From the NCBI RefSeq assembly GCF_022761125.1, contig NZ_JAKWJR010000001.1, positions 248,001 to 312,000 of the forward strand: a DNA stretch of 64,000 nucleotides, read 5' to 3'. Positions 9,060-17,627 of the stretch are shown in pieces. Both the position numbers and the translations under genes were made by a program. The notes beneath the pieces are model-generated. The model was not told the origin of the DNA, made no database searches, and saw only the letters and a program-made list of their open reading frames with translations. The stretch is from Nocardioides sp. SR21 (GTDB lineage: Bacteria > Actinomycetota > Actinomycetes > Propionibacteriales > Nocardioidaceae). Each line of letters starts with the position of its first letter. Within the stretch, counting starts at the first letter, position 1.

Positions 9060-9329
9060 TCAGTTGAGCATCGCGGGCAGCCCCGCGAACAGGTCGTTGG
9101 TGAACGTCACCAGGGTGTGCATCATCCAGTTGCCGCAGAACAGCAGCGCGATGCCGACACCGAGGAGCTTCGGCACGAACGACAGCGTGACCTCCTGGAT
9201 CTGGGTCAGCGACTGGAAGAGCGAGATCGTGAACCCGATGACGAGCGAGGTGACCAGGATCGGCGCGGAGAGCTTCAGTGCGACGACCATGGTGTGCAGC
9301 GCGATCTCGATGATGGCGGTGTCAGTCAT
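9060..9329 (-). CDS. fliQ: Flagellar export apparatus protein FliQ
   Basis: An 89-residue protein with two membrane helices. The LVIGFTISLFQSLTQIQEVTLSFVPKLLG stretch is diagnostic of FliQ/FliQ-like type III export subunits. It assembles with FliP and FliR into the export gate. It lies between fliP and fliR in conserved order. Confidence 0.95.
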   Translation of the reverse strand: MTDTAIIEIALHTMVVALKLSAPILVTSLVIGFTISLFQSLTQIQEVTLSFVPKLLGVGIALLFCGNWMMHTLVTFTNDLFAGLPAMLN

Positions 9330-9337
9330 GGGGACCC

Positions 9338-10141
9338 CTAGGTTCCGTAGCTGGAGACGAGGGCCTTGATGACCAGCGCCCAGCCGTCGACGAGGACGAA
9401 CAGCAGCAGCTTGAACGGCAGCGACACCATGACGGGCGGCATCATCATCATGCCGAGCGCCATCAGCGCCCCGCTGACGACCAGGTCGATGACCAGGAAC
9501 GGGATGAAGATGATGAAGCCGATGATGAACGCCTGCTTGAGCTCGGTCAGCACGAACGCGGGGATCAGCGTCGTCATCGACACCTCTTCCCGGTTGGCCG
9601 GCAGCTCCCGGTCCGCGACGTTCGTGAGCAGCACCAGCTCGTCGTCGTCGGTGTTGTCGAGCATGAAGTCCTTGAGCGGCTCGGTGCCCGCCTCGATCGC
9701 CTGCGACGCGGTCTTGTCGCCGTTGAGGTAGGGCTGGAGCGCGACCTCGTTGATCTCGGAGAGCACCGGGCCCATCACGAACAGGCTGAGGAAGAGCGCG
9801 AGGCCGGCGAGGACCTGGTTCGGCGGGGTCTGCTGGAGACCGAGCGCGTTGCGGGTCAGGCCGAGGACGATGAAGATCTTGGTGAACGCCGTGCAGCTGA
9901 GCAGGATCGCCGGCAGCAGCGAGATCAGCGTCAGGCCGATCAGCACCACGACCGAGTTGCTCGGGTCGTTGGTGATGCCGTCCAGGTTCACGGTGACGTC
10001 GGAGCCTCCGGTCCCACCGCTCGGGCCGTCCGGACCGTTCGGGCCGCCGGGGGCCGCGTTCGCGACGGCCGGGAGCAGGAACACCGTGACGAGGAGGGTC
10101 GCGGCGACGAACAGGGCCCGGCCGAGCTTCCGCCCGATCAC
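9338..10141 (-). CDS. fliP: Flagellar export apparatus protein FliP
   Basis: A 267-residue FliP with a cleavable-looking signal (about 1-28, ending ANAAPGG) and a Gly/Pro/Ser-rich linker. The conserved core has four helices with motifs LTRNALGLQQTPPNQVLAGLALFLS and AFVLTELKQAFIIGFIIFIPFLVIDLVV. It starts with GTG, overlapping the fliO stop (GTGA). FliP is the main pore-forming subunit of the export gate. Confidence 0.95.
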   Translation of the reverse strand: MIGRKLGRALFVAATLLVTVFLLPAVANAAPGGPNGPDGPSGGTGGSDVTVNLDGITNDPSNSVVVLIGLTLISLLPAILLSCTAFTKIFIVLGLTRNALGLQQTPPNQVLAGLALFLSLFVMGPVLSEINEVALQPYLNGDKTASQAIEAGTEPLKDFMLDNTDDDELVLLTNVADRELPANREEVSMTTLIPAFVLTELKQAFIIGFIIFIPFLVIDLVVSGALMALGMMMMPPVMVSLPFKLLLFVLVDGWALVIKALVSSYGT

Positions 10142-10539
10142 GACGCCCTCTTGGTCGCGGCCGCGAGGGCCTGCTTCCAGGTGTCGACGCTCAGGACCGA
10201 GCCGGCGAGCGGCGAGGTCGATCCCTGGGGGAGCGAGATCATGGGCTTCTTCGGAGCGTCGTCCTCGACAGCCTCCTCGAGCTCGGGGAGCTCGATCTCG
10301 TCGGGGTCGAGCTCGGTGAGCACGCGGACCTGGTGCTCGGTGGTGCCGAGGACCAGGACCTTCGACCCGACCGACACGACGGAGATCGTCGAGCCGCGGG
10401 TGATGTGCTGGCGGTGCAGGATCTGCACCATCGCGCCGCTCTTGCCGCGGAACTTGCGGCCCCCGACGCGGGCGAGGAGGAGCAGCAGGCCGAGGACGAG
10501 CGAGAGCGAGAGGACCAGGCGTACGGCGAGCTCGACCAC
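10138..10539 (-). CDS. fliO: Flagellar biosynthesis protein FliO
   Basis: A 133-residue protein with one N-terminal membrane helix (about 5-23) followed by the FliO domain (MVQILHRQHITRGSTISVVSVGSKVLVLGTTEHQVRVLTEL). FliO assists assembly of the FliP ring and is not part of the finished gate. The identification rests on position between fliN and fliP as well as sequence. Confidence 0.88.
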   Translation of the reverse strand: MVELAVRLVLSLSLVLGLLLLLARVGGRKFRGKSGAMVQILHRQHITRGSTISVVSVGSKVLVLGTTEHQVRVLTELDPDEIELPELEEAVEDDAPKKPMISLPQGSTSPLAGSVLSVDTWKQALAAATKRAS

Positions 10540-10540
10540 G

Positions 10541-11305
10541 TCAGCTCGCCGCGCCGTCGGTGAGGATCTCGGTGATGCGCAGGCCGTAGTCCTCGTCGAT
10601 CACGACGACCTCGCCGCGGGCGATCAGCCGGCCGTTGACCAGGAGGTCGGCCGGGCTGCCGGCGGCGCGGTCCAGCTCGAGGACGGTGCCGGGAGCCATG
10701 TCGAGCAGCTCGCGCACGGTCATCCGGGCGCGGCCGATCTCGACGGTGACCTCCATGTCGACGCCGTGCAGCATCTCGATGCCGCGCGACTGCGTGGCGC
10801 GCGGCGCCGCGTTCTCGGTGACAGGCGCGGCGATCGGCGCGGGGGCGGACGGAGCCGGGGACGCGAAGGCGGCGTCGAGCAGGACGGCCTCGGGGACCAG
10901 GATCGCGGCGGCGGTCTCGGTGCCGTTGAGCGGGATCGTCACGAACGGGAAGCCGACGTCTCCGACGACCAGCGACGGGTCGAGCTGACGGGCGGCGCCG
11001 ACGCGGGCGCCGAGGGCCTCCGCGAACGCGTCGAGCGTCGGCTGGATGGCAGCGGCCAGGTCGAGCCCGCCGAGCGGGCTGGAGGCGAGCGCGGTGACCA
11101 GGTCGTCGCCGACCAGCACGGCCACGCGACCGGTCGCGTCGCCCTCGAGGTCCGCGACGACCGCACCGGCGAACGGCTCGGCCACGCCCTCGCCACCCTG
11201 CAGCGGCGTACCCGCCGTGAGCGGCTCGGCGGCCGGCAGGACGGCGGCCGCGGCGCTGGCCGCGGTGATGGCGATCTGGATGTCGGCGGTCGGCGCGGTG
11301 GTCAT
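10541..11305 (-). CDS. fliN: Flagellar motor switch protein FliN with long N-terminal domain
   Basis: A 254-residue protein. The last 80 residues are a clear SpoA/FliN domain (DMEVTVEIGRARMTVRELLDMAPGTVLELDR, then LLVNGRLIARGEVVVIDEDYGLRITEIL). It forms the base of the C-ring and helps deliver export substrates. The N-terminal 165 residues look like a CheC/FliY-type or second globular domain joined by an Ala/Pro-rich linker, so it is FliY-like in layout. Its ATG overlaps the fliM stop by four bases. Confidence 0.88.
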   Translation of the reverse strand: MTTAPTADIQIAITAASAAAAVLPAAEPLTAGTPLQGGEGVAEPFAGAVVADLEGDATGRVAVLVGDDLVTALASSPLGGLDLAAAIQPTLDAFAEALGARVGAARQLDPSLVVGDVGFPFVTIPLNGTETAAAILVPEAVLLDAAFASPAPSAPAPIAAPVTENAAPRATQSRGIEMLHGVDMEVTVEIGRARMTVRELLDMAPGTVLELDRAAGSPADLLVNGRLIARGEVVVIDEDYGLRITEILTDGAAS

Positions 11306-12258
11306 GCGTTCTCCTTCGAGGTGCCCACGATGAGGGCGGCGAGTCGGTGTCCACTGGCACCGGCGGTGGCGTGGGCGAAGTTGATGCCGTCGACGACCAC
11401 CTCGAGGGGGGCCGCGGCGGGGTGGGCGAGCCGCAGGGCGTCGCCGGGCTTGAGGGCGGCGAGGTCGACCGGGCCGAGGTTGGTCGGCCGGAGCCGGACC
11501 GCGACGTCGACCGGGACCCGCTGGAACTGCTGCTTGAGCTCGGCGGCGGCACGCTCGCGCTTGACCCGCTCGTGGTCGGAGAGCTCGGCGGGGGCGCCGG
11601 CGCGGACCAGGTGGGGGAGCAGGCCGGAGAACGGCATGCAGAGCGTCATCCGGAAGCTGCGCTCGTTGATCTTGAGCTCCAGGGCGGCAGCGACCATCAC
11701 GTCGGCCGCGCCCGCCACCTGGGCGAACTGGGGGCTGTACTCGACCCCGCGGACCTTCGGCTGGAACGAGCCGATCGTCGCCATCGAGTAGCGCATCTCG
11801 CCGAGCAGCCGCTCGACCATGCCGCCGGCGACGCCGGCCTCGATCTCGGTCAGGGGGCGCTCGGGCTGGTCGATGCGACCCGGGCCACCGAGCATGTGGT
11901 CGACGCAGGTCATGATCGCGACCAGCGGGACCTCGAAGACGCCCTGCGCGAAGAGCGGGTCGGCCGAGAAGATCGTCAGGTACGTCGAGCTGTCGAGCGA
12001 GTCGATGTACTCGGCGTAGGTGCGCTGGTCGACCGACGTGAGGGTGACGACGCAGACGGTGCGCAGCGACGACGTGAACACGGTCGTCGCCTGGCGGCAG
12101 AACCCGTCGAGCGCGAGCTGCAGCATCCGCGAGTGCTCGCGCGACAGCTGGATCGGCTGCCGGAAGTCGTACGGCTGCGGCTCGGGACGCCGGTCGGCGC
12201 GGGCAGGCTCAACCGCCTCGGGGTGCGCGGTGAGCTCTTCGGTGGGGGGCACACCCAA
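11302..12258 (-). CDS. fliM: Flagellar motor switch protein FliM
   Basis: The middle and C-terminal switch domains are clear (YDFRQPIQLSREHSRMLQLALDGFCRQ, ERPLTEIEAGVAGGMVERLLGEMRYSM and a SpoA-like C-terminus). FliM links CheY binding to FliG and rotor direction. The start is weak. No ATG is available in frame before the conserved region, so it must be TTG 12258, GTG 12254 or non-standard, and no ribosome site is evident. The N-terminal CheY-binding peptide (LSQxEIDALL type) is not recognisable in any frame upstream. A perfect CRP-type site lies about 55 bases upstream. Confidence 0.85.
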   Translation of the reverse strand: MGVPPTEELTAHPEAVEPARADRRPEPQPYDFRQPIQLSREHSRMLQLALDGFCRQATTVFTSSLRTVCVVTLTSVDQRTYAEYIDSLDSSTYLTIFSADPLFAQGVFEVPLVAIMTCVDHMLGGPGRIDQPERPLTEIEAGVAGGMVERLLGEMRYSMATIGSFQPKVRGVEYSPQFAQVAGAADVMVAAALELKINERSFRMTLCMPFSGLLPHLVRAGAPAELSDHERVKRERAAAELKQQFQRVPVDVAVRLRPTNLGPVDLAALKPGDALRLAHPAAAPLEVVVDGINFAHATAGASGHRLAALIVGTSKENA

Positions 12259-12310
12259 CCATTCGGCGCTGGGGACGCCGACTTGAGTGGATTCGAGGAT
12301 CCGCCCGAAG

Positions 12311-12326
12311 TGTGACCCAGATCACA
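12311..12326. promoter_or_regulatory. Perfect CRP/GlxR-type binding site upstream of fliM
   Basis: TGTGA-CCCAGA-TCACA matches the CRP-family consensus TGTGA-N6-TCACA at all ten fixed positions. It lies in the 130-base gap between fliL and fliM, about 55 bases before the fliM start. It could activate a separate fliM-N-O-P-Q-R-flhB-flhA transcript in response to cAMP. Confidence 0.65.
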
Positions 12327-12388
12327 CCGTGTCCGGGTGAGGGTCACGCCTCGGGGTACTGGGAGCTCCTAGGGGCCTTCCTAGGGGG

Positions 12389-12832
12389 TCACTGGGTGAC
12401 GAAGTCGGTGAAATACACCTCCAGCACCTCACCGTGGTACGCGTGGTCGAGCTCCTCCTCGAGCTCCTCCTTCAAGTGCTTGCGCTCCTTGGCGGTCTGG
12501 ACCTCTTCCATGGACTTGCCGCTGAACAGCTCGATGGTGGCGTCCAGTGCCTTGCTGCCGTCGACCTCGTGGGCGCCCTCGACCAGCTGCAGGGCCAGGC
12601 CGAGGCGCAGGTAGTGCCCCTCCTCGAGGTTGATCTGGATGGCCTCGAGAGGCACCACCTCACCGGGGACGGGCGCGGCCTCGGCGCTGGACGGCTTGAG
12701 GAAGAACCAGTAGCCGGCGCCCCCGACCAGCACCAGCACGAGGGCGATGATGATCAGCTTCTTCTTGCTCTTCTTGGGCTTCTCGTCGCCGTCGGCGGTG
12801 GCCTCGGGCGCTTCCTTCGTCTTGGTGCTCAT
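12389..12832 (-). CDS. fliL: Flagellar basal body-associated protein FliL
   Basis: A 147-residue single-pass membrane protein. A Lys-rich cytoplasmic tail (GDEKPKKSKKK) precedes the membrane helix (about 27-47). The periplasmic FliL domain follows (EAIQINLEEGHYLRLGLALQLVE), ending in TDFVTQ. FliL surrounds the stator units and stabilises motor function. It overlaps motB by four bases. Confidence 0.93.
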   Translation of the reverse strand: MSTKTKEAPEATADGDEKPKKSKKKLIIIALVLVLVGGAGYWFFLKPSSAEAAPVPGEVVPLEAIQINLEEGHYLRLGLALQLVEGAHEVDGSKALDATIELFSGKSMEEVQTAKERKHLKEELEEELDHAYHGEVLEVYFTDFVTQ

Positions 12833-13728
12833 CCTTCAACTCCCTGGTTGGCGCCCGATCGGGCGTTGATGACGTCGTCGATCAGCTGGCTCGACATGGC
12901 GTCGGTTCCCGGGAGGACGACGATGTCGACCCGCTTGTTGATGTCTTGAGACGCGGGCAGGCTCGGGTCGATCAGTGGTTCGGTGTGGCCGAAGGCGGAG
13001 GCCGACAGCCGGCTCTGGGGGATGCCGTGGAGCTCGTTCAGCCGGCGCAGCACCGTCACGGCGCGCGCGGCCGACAGGTCCCAGTCGGTGGCGTAGAGGC
13101 GGGGGCGGACCGGCTCCTGGTTGGTGTGACCATCGAGGCGGAGGGCGTTCGGGATGTCCGCGAGCACCGGCGCCAGCGTGTCCACGACCTGCTGGCCGCG
13201 CGCGCTCAGCGACGCGATGTCCGGCTGGAAGACCACGTGCCGCGACACCAGGCTGACCACCAGGCCGCGCTCGTCGATGATCGTGCGGACGTCGTCCTGC
13301 AGACCCTTCGCCTTCAAGGCGCCCAGCAGCTTCACCTCGACCGCCTTGAGGTTGCTCGCCTCGGCGCGTGCCGCGGCGAGCTGGCGCTGGCGCTCGGTCT
13401 CCGCGTCGGACGTGACGGGGTTCCCGGGCGGGGTGTCGAGGCTGTCGATCAGCGAGCCGGTGACCAGGTCGGGCTCGACCGCGGCGTCGTTGTCGTCGAG
13501 GATCGACTTGCTGCCCTGGAGCACGTTGGACTCCGCGCCGAACCCGACGGACAGGCTGTCGCGCAGCGCCTCGTACTTGGTCTGGTCGACCTGGCTCATG
13601 GCGAACATGACGATGAACAGCACCATCAGCAGCGTGAGCATGTCGGCGTACGTCACGAGCCACCGCTCGTGGTTCTCGTGCTCCTCGTGGTCCTCTTGCC
13701 TGCGGCGCCGGCTTCGGGGGGCTGACAT
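12829..13728 (-). CDS. motB: Flagellar motor stator protein MotB
   Basis: A 299-residue stator protein. A basic N-terminus is followed by one membrane helix (WLVTYADMLTLLMVLFIVMFAMSQVD) carrying the essential proton-binding Asp29. A plug/linker region comes next, then a C-terminal OmpA-like peptidoglycan-binding domain ending in INKRVDIVVLPG. With MotA it forms the proton-driven stator anchored to the wall. It overlaps motA by one base. Proton rather than sodium use is inferred from the MotB-like sequence. Confidence 0.94.
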   Translation of the reverse strand: MSAPRSRRRRQEDHEEHENHERWLVTYADMLTLLMVLFIVMFAMSQVDQTKYEALRDSLSVGFGAESNVLQGSKSILDDNDAAVEPDLVTGSLIDSLDTPPGNPVTSDAETERQRQLAAARAEASNLKAVEVKLLGALKAKGLQDDVRTIIDERGLVVSLVSRHVVFQPDIASLSARGQQVVDTLAPVLADIPNALRLDGHTNQEPVRPRLYATDWDLSAARAVTVLRRLNELHGIPQSRLSASAFGHTEPLIDPSLPASQDINKRVDIVVLPGTDAMSSQLIDDVINARSGANQGVEG

Positions 13729-14495
13729 CAGGCGGCCTCCTCCTCGCGTTGGCTCGCCGGGAGCAGGGAACGCAGTCGCTGCGCGACCAGACGCGGGTTG
13801 GAGCCGGCCTGCAGTGCGCCGACGCCCTCGATCACGAGCTCCATCTGGGCGACCTCGAGCTCACCGAGCCGGGTGATGCGGGCGCCGACGGGCAGGAAGA
13901 TCGCGTTGGCCGACAGCACGCCCCACAGGGTGGCGACGAACGCGCCGGCGATCAGGTGGCCGAGCTTCTCGGGCTGGGCGAGCTGCTCCAGCACGTGGAT
14001 CAGGCCCATGACGGTGCCGACGATGCCGATGGTCGGCGCGTAGCCGCCGGCGGAGTTCCAGAACTTGGCGGCCTGCTTGGTCTCCGCCTTCTTGGCGTGG
14101 ACCTCGGCCTCCAGGATGTCGCGGAGCTCCTCGGGGTCGGTGCCGTCGATGGCCATCGTCAGTGCCTTGACCAGGAACGGGTCCTCGAGGTCGCTGACGT
14201 AGTCCTCCAGGGCCAGCAGGCCCTCGCGGCGGGCCTTGTCGGCGAGGGTGACCAGCTCGGGCACCAGCTTGGCGCCGCTCGGCGCGGGGCTGGTGAACGC
14301 CTTGATCAGGCCACGGAACGAGAGCTTCGCGTCGGCCATCGTGCCGCCCGCCAGGCAGATCACGAGCGTGCCGCCGAACACCAGGAGCATCGGCGGGATC
14401 AGGATCATCGCCATGGGGTTTCCACCCTCCATGACGTTCACCACCACGACGATGACGAACGCGAGGAGGATGCCGATCAGGGTTGCCGGATCCAT
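13728..14495 (-). CDS. motA: Flagellar motor stator protein MotA
   Basis: A 255-residue MotA/TolQ/ExbB-family protein with four membrane helices and the conserved cytoplasmic loop (ARREGLLALEDYVSDLEDPFLVKALTMAIDGTDPEELRDILEAEV). That loop contacts FliG to make torque. The ATG overlaps the flbD stop, so flbD-motA-motB-fliL form a coupled run. Confidence 0.94.
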   Translation of the reverse strand: MDPATLIGILLAFVIVVVVNVMEGGNPMAMILIPPMLLVFGGTLVICLAGGTMADAKLSFRGLIKAFTSPAPSGAKLVPELVTLADKARREGLLALEDYVSDLEDPFLVKALTMAIDGTDPEELRDILEAEVHAKKAETKQAAKFWNSAGGYAPTIGIVGTVMGLIHVLEQLAQPEKLGHLIAGAFVATLWGVLSANAIFLPVGARITRLGELEVAQMELVIEGVGALQAGSNPRLVAQRLRSLLPASQREEEAA

Positions 14496-14773
14496 CAGCT
14501 TTCCGTCCCATCGACTCGGTGGAGCTCGGTCACGGTGCCGAGGTGGCTAGGACTGGGCTCCTGCCACGGCTCGACGTCGAGGAGGGTGCTCAGGGCCAGG
14601 ACCTCACCGCGGTGACGGCGCACGGCGGAGACGACGTCCTCGAGGGCGTCCACGACGACGTACTTCTTGCCGTCGACCAGCGTGATGACCGTGTCCGGCG
14701 TCGCGTCGATGCGCTCGATCAGGTCGGAGTTCAGAGCGAACACCGTTCCGGAGAGTCGCGTGAGCGTGATCAT
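14495..14773 (-). CDS. flbD: FlbD-like flagellar protein
   Basis: A 92-residue protein beginning MITLTRLSGTVFALNSDLIERIDATPDTVITLVDGKKYVV, the typical small FlbD protein found before motA in Gram-positive flagellar operons. Its biochemical role is not well defined; the family is tied to flagellar gene clusters. AAGGAC lies about seven bases before the ATG. It is the first gene after the flgE terminator and has its own FliA-type promoter at 14828-14855. Confidence 0.88.
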   Translation of the reverse strand: MITLTRLSGTVFALNSDLIERIDATPDTVITLVDGKKYVVVDALEDVVSAVRRHRGEVLALSTLLDVEPWQEPSPSHLGTVTELHRVDGTES

Positions 14774-14827
14774 GGGTACCGTCCTTGGGCTGTGGTGCGA
14801 GCGGCCGTCCGTGGCTGCTCGGGGTAT

Positions 14828-14855
14828 TCATCGGCCTGCCTGGTCCAGACCTGAG
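14828..14855 (-). promoter_or_regulatory. FliA-type promoter of the flbD-motAB operon
   Basis: Read on the minus strand, CTCAG is followed by 15 bases and then GCCGATGA. The -10 matches the sigma-28/WhiG consensus GCCGATAA at six positions and the spacing equals that at fliC. The flbD start is 55 bases downstream. Confidence 0.6.
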
Positions 14856-14877
14856 ATGTACGTCCGAAAAAGCGAGC

Positions 14878-14915
14878 GCCCGGCACCGCCTCCTGTGGAG
14901 GAGTCGGTGCCGGGC
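14878..14915 (-). terminator. Strong intrinsic terminator after flgE
   Basis: Perfect 11-bp arms (GCCCGGCACCG at 14878-14888 and its complement at 14905-14915) with an inner CCTCC/GGAGG stem. On the minus strand, TTTTT follows six bases later. It separates the flgB-to-flgE operon from the flbD operon. Confidence 0.85.
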
Positions 14916-14939
14916 ACGCGGTGCGCCGGCGGTCGGCCG

Positions 14940-15809
14940 TCAGCGCTTGATGTTGACGAGCTCCTCGAGGACCTGGTCGGAGGTCGTGATGACCCGCGAG
15001 CTGGCCTGGAAGCCGCGCTGGGCGAGGATCAGGTTGGTGAACTCCTGCGCGAGGTCGACGTTCGACATCTCGATCGCGCCGGAGACCATCGAGCCGCGGG
15101 TGCCCTGGCCGGAGACGCCGAGCTGGACGGCGCCCGAGGCGGTGCTCTCGCCGAAGCTGGTCTCGCCGGTCTTGTTCAGGCCCATCGGGTTGGCGAAGTC
15201 GGCGATCGCGATCTGGGCGATGACCTCCTTCGAGCCGTCCTCGAACGTGCAGGTGACCTTGCCGTCGCGGCCGATCTCGTACGACTGCAGGTCGTAGGTG
15301 CCGGTCGAGTCCTGGGTCGGCAGCGTGATCTTGCCGAGGTCGCTGGCGTCGGACGGCGAGCTCATGACCGGGTCGCCGGCGGCGTCGACCGCGTAGCCCT
15401 GGACGTAGCCGCCACCCGGGTTCACCAGGTCGCGGTTCGGGTCGAAGTTGAACGCACCGGCGCGGGTGTACGTCGTGGTGCCGCCGCGGTTGATGACGTA
15501 GAAGCCGTCGCCCTGGAGCATCAGGTCGGTCGGGCGGCCGGTGGTCTGCGCCGAGCCCTGGTTGAAGTTGGTGTTGGTCGCCGCGACCTGGACGCCGAGG
15601 CCGACCTGGATCGGGTTGGTGCCGCCGGCGCCGCCAGCGGCGTTCGGCGCGGAGCTGTTGGTCAGCATCTGGGACAGGGTGTCCGAGAAGACCGTGGAGC
15701 TGGACTTGAAGCCGGCGGTGTTCGCGTTGGCGATGTTGTTGCCGGTGACGTCGAGCATGGTCTGGTTCACGCGCAGGCCGCTGATGCCGGCGAAGAGGGA
15801 GCGAAGCAT
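14940..15809 (-). CDS. flgE: Flagellar hook protein FlgE (FlgE/F/G family)
   Basis: A 289-residue axial protein with the N-terminal rod motif (GNNIANANTAGFKSSSTVFSDTLSQ) and the C-terminal heptad segment (SNVDLAQEFTNLILAQRGFQASSRVI). Between them lies the hook D1 region (PTDLMLQGDGFYVI). Its position directly after flgD argues for hook protein FlgE. It is short for a hook protein and close to FlgG in size. No separate FlgF or FlgG is in the window, so it may be the only member of this family in the locus. GGAGAT precedes its ATG. Confidence 0.9.
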   Translation of the reverse strand: MLRSLFAGISGLRVNQTMLDVTGNNIANANTAGFKSSSTVFSDTLSQMLTNSSAPNAAGGAGGTNPIQVGLGVQVAATNTNFNQGSAQTTGRPTDLMLQGDGFYVINRGGTTTYTRAGAFNFDPNRDLVNPGGGYVQGYAVDAAGDPVMSSPSDASDLGKITLPTQDSTGTYDLQSYEIGRDGKVTCTFEDGSKEVIAQIAIADFANPMGLNKTGETSFGESTASGAVQLGVSGQGTRGSMVSGAIEMSNVDLAQEFTNLILAQRGFQASSRVITTSDQVLEELVNIKR

Positions 15810-15860
15810 GTGGATCTCCTGGGGGGTGTCAGTGGATCTGGGGGGTCAGGGGTCTGAGGT

Positions 15861-16367
15861 TCAGGGAGCGGGCGTGTCGCCCGTGGTGTCACCCGTGGTG
15901 GTGTCACCGGTGGAGGTGTCGTCGGTCGGGGTCGTCGGGGTCGTCGGGGCCGGCGGGGTCCCGACGGACTGGACCTGGCCGAGAGAGACGCTCTGGCCGC
16001 CGATCTGGAGCATCGGCCCGGTGGCGTCGAAACTGACCGAATCGACCACACCGGAGATCGGCTTGCCGTCGGCGTCGATGTAGGTGACGTTGCGACCGAC
16101 CATGTTGCTGGCGCCGAACGACACCGAGGTGGCGAGGAGCGCCGCGGTCTGGTCGGCGACGTCCTGCATCTTCTCCAGCGACGTGAACTGCGCGGACTGC
16201 GCGAGGAACTCGCCGGAGTCGGCCGGGTTCAGCGGGTCCTGGTAGCGCAGTTGGGCGACCATCAGGTTGAGGAACATCTCCTTGTCCTCGCTGCTGGACT
16301 GGTTGGCGGGCGTGTACAGCCCGGGCTGCGTCGTCGTACCGACGGCTTCAGTGGCCCCTACGGTCAC
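15861..16367 (-). CDS. flgD: Flagellar hook-capping protein FlgD
   Basis: A 168-residue FlgD starting at GTG. The N-terminal domain has the conserved MFLNLMVAQLRYQDPLNPADSGEFLAQSAQFTSLEKM, and a short Ig-like part follows (GPMLQIGGQSVSLGQVQSV). The C-terminus is a low-complexity Thr/Asp/Gly tail (repeats of TGDT). FlgD caps the growing hook and is lost when the hook is complete. It lies between fliK and flgE. Confidence 0.92.
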   Translation of the reverse strand: MTVGATEAVGTTTQPGLYTPANQSSSEDKEMFLNLMVAQLRYQDPLNPADSGEFLAQSAQFTSLEKMQDVADQTAALLATSVSFGASNMVGRNVTYIDADGKPISGVVDSVSFDATGPMLQIGGQSVSLGQVQSVGTPPAPTTPTTPTDDTSTGDTTTGDTTGDTPAP

Positions 16368-16376
16368 GGTGGCTCC

Positions 16377-17627
16377 TCACATCGTCACGTCGAGGCCCGT
16401 ACGGGCCTGCGTGACTGACTCGGTGGGCCGCGACGGGTTCGTCGGGGCCTGGGTGCCGTCCGTGGCGTTGTTGCTTCCGTTCGTGTGGTTCCGGGACTGG
16501 CCGCCGGTGGCGTTCTCGCCACCCGGGCGCCCGGTCCAGCTGCCGGCTCCGCCGGCGAGGTCGGTGGGTACGCCGGAGCCGCTGGACGCGGCCGCGGGCT
16601 GGCTGACCGTCGTGCCGGGCTGGGCGCCGAGCAGGTCGCGGACCACGATGCGCGAGTCACCGCGGCCGACCAGGTCGAGCAGGCGGTGCAGCTCGGAGGC
16701 GCCCTCGGTGAGCGCCGCGCGGGCGTCGGCGCCGGCCGCGAGGCTGACCTCGAGGTTGCCGCCGCGGCTGGTCAGGACGACCCGGACCTCGCCGAGCGCC
16801 TCGGGGTTCAGCTTGATGGTGACCCGCTGCGGACCGTTCGGGTTGTTGACCACGCGGACGACCTCGGGGAACACCTGCCGCGTGACCTGGCTGGCGTCGA
16901 CCGGTGCGGCCGACGACGTGGTCGTGACCGGAGCGGTGCCGGCGACCGGAGCCACGGTGGTCGTGGCCGGTGCGGTGGCGGAGCGCTGCTCCGAGGTGGC
17001 CGGGCGCTGTTCGACACCGGCGACGGCGACGTCGGGGAGCTCGGCGTCCGGCGCCGAGGTCGGGGCCGTTCCCGTGGCAACGGTGGGCTCGTCGGCCTTG
17101 GCCGACGCGGGCCGATCGGCGACGGGGGTCGTCGGCAGCGCCGCGGGGGTGGCGACCGCGGCGGTGACGGCCGGGACGGCGGCCACCGCGGGCGCCGCGG
17201 TCGCGGTGGCGGCAGACGCCTGCTCGGCCGGCGGGGCCTGGATCGTCACCGGCGCGAGGACGGGGACGACCGCGGCAGCGGCGGTGTTGATGTCGGGGAG
17301 TGAGGTCGTGGGCACGTCGACGGCCGGGGCGTCCGGGACGACGGTGGCGAGCTGAGCGTCCTCGGTGGCCGGCTTCACCAGCGCGTCGATGACGTCGGCG
17401 GTCGCCGCGGTGGAGCCCTCGACAGGCAGCTGCACCGGCTCCTGGCCGGGCACGGCCGCGGCGAGGTCGCCGCCCGGCTGCGCCGCGCCGTCGAGCAGGC
17501 CCTGGACCAGGGCGAGGAAGGCGTCGCCGGTCGAGCCGGTCGAGCCGGACGTGCCGGCCTGCCCGGTGGACTGCCCGGCCTGCCCGGGGACGAGACCCGG
17601 GAACAGACCGATCGGGGTGGTGGTCAT
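16377..17627 (-). CDS. fliK: Flagellar hook-length control protein FliK
   Basis: A 416-residue protein with a long Ala/Pro/Thr-rich, probably disordered N-terminal half, expected for a molecular ruler. The C-terminal Flg_hook domain follows ([30 protein letters not shown]). It measures hook length and triggers the FlhB substrate switch. I start it at ATG 17627 ([11 protein letters not shown]), overlapping the preceding stop by three bases. The longer frame upstream is a shadow of the lytic enzyme gene. Confidence 0.9.
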   Translation of the reverse strand: MTTTPIGLFPGLVPGQAGQSTGQAGTSGSTGSTGDAFLALVQGLLDGAAQPGGDLAAAVPGQEPVQLPVEGSTAATADVIDALVKPATEDAQLATVVPDAPAVDVPTTSLPDINTAAAAVVPVLAPVTIQAPPAEQASAATATAAPAVAAVPAVTAAVATPAALPTTPVADRPASAKADEPTVATGTAPTSAPDAELPDVAVAGVEQRPATSEQRSATAPATTTVAPVAGTAPVTTTSSAAPVDASQVTRQVFPEVVRVVNNPNGPQRVTIKLNPEALGEVRVVLTSRGGNLEVSLAAGADARAALTEGASELHRLLDLVGRGDSRIVVRDLLGAQPGTTVSQPAAASSGSGVPTDLAGGAGSWTGRPGGENATGGQSRNHTNGSNNATDGTQAPTNPSRPTESVTQARTGLDVTM

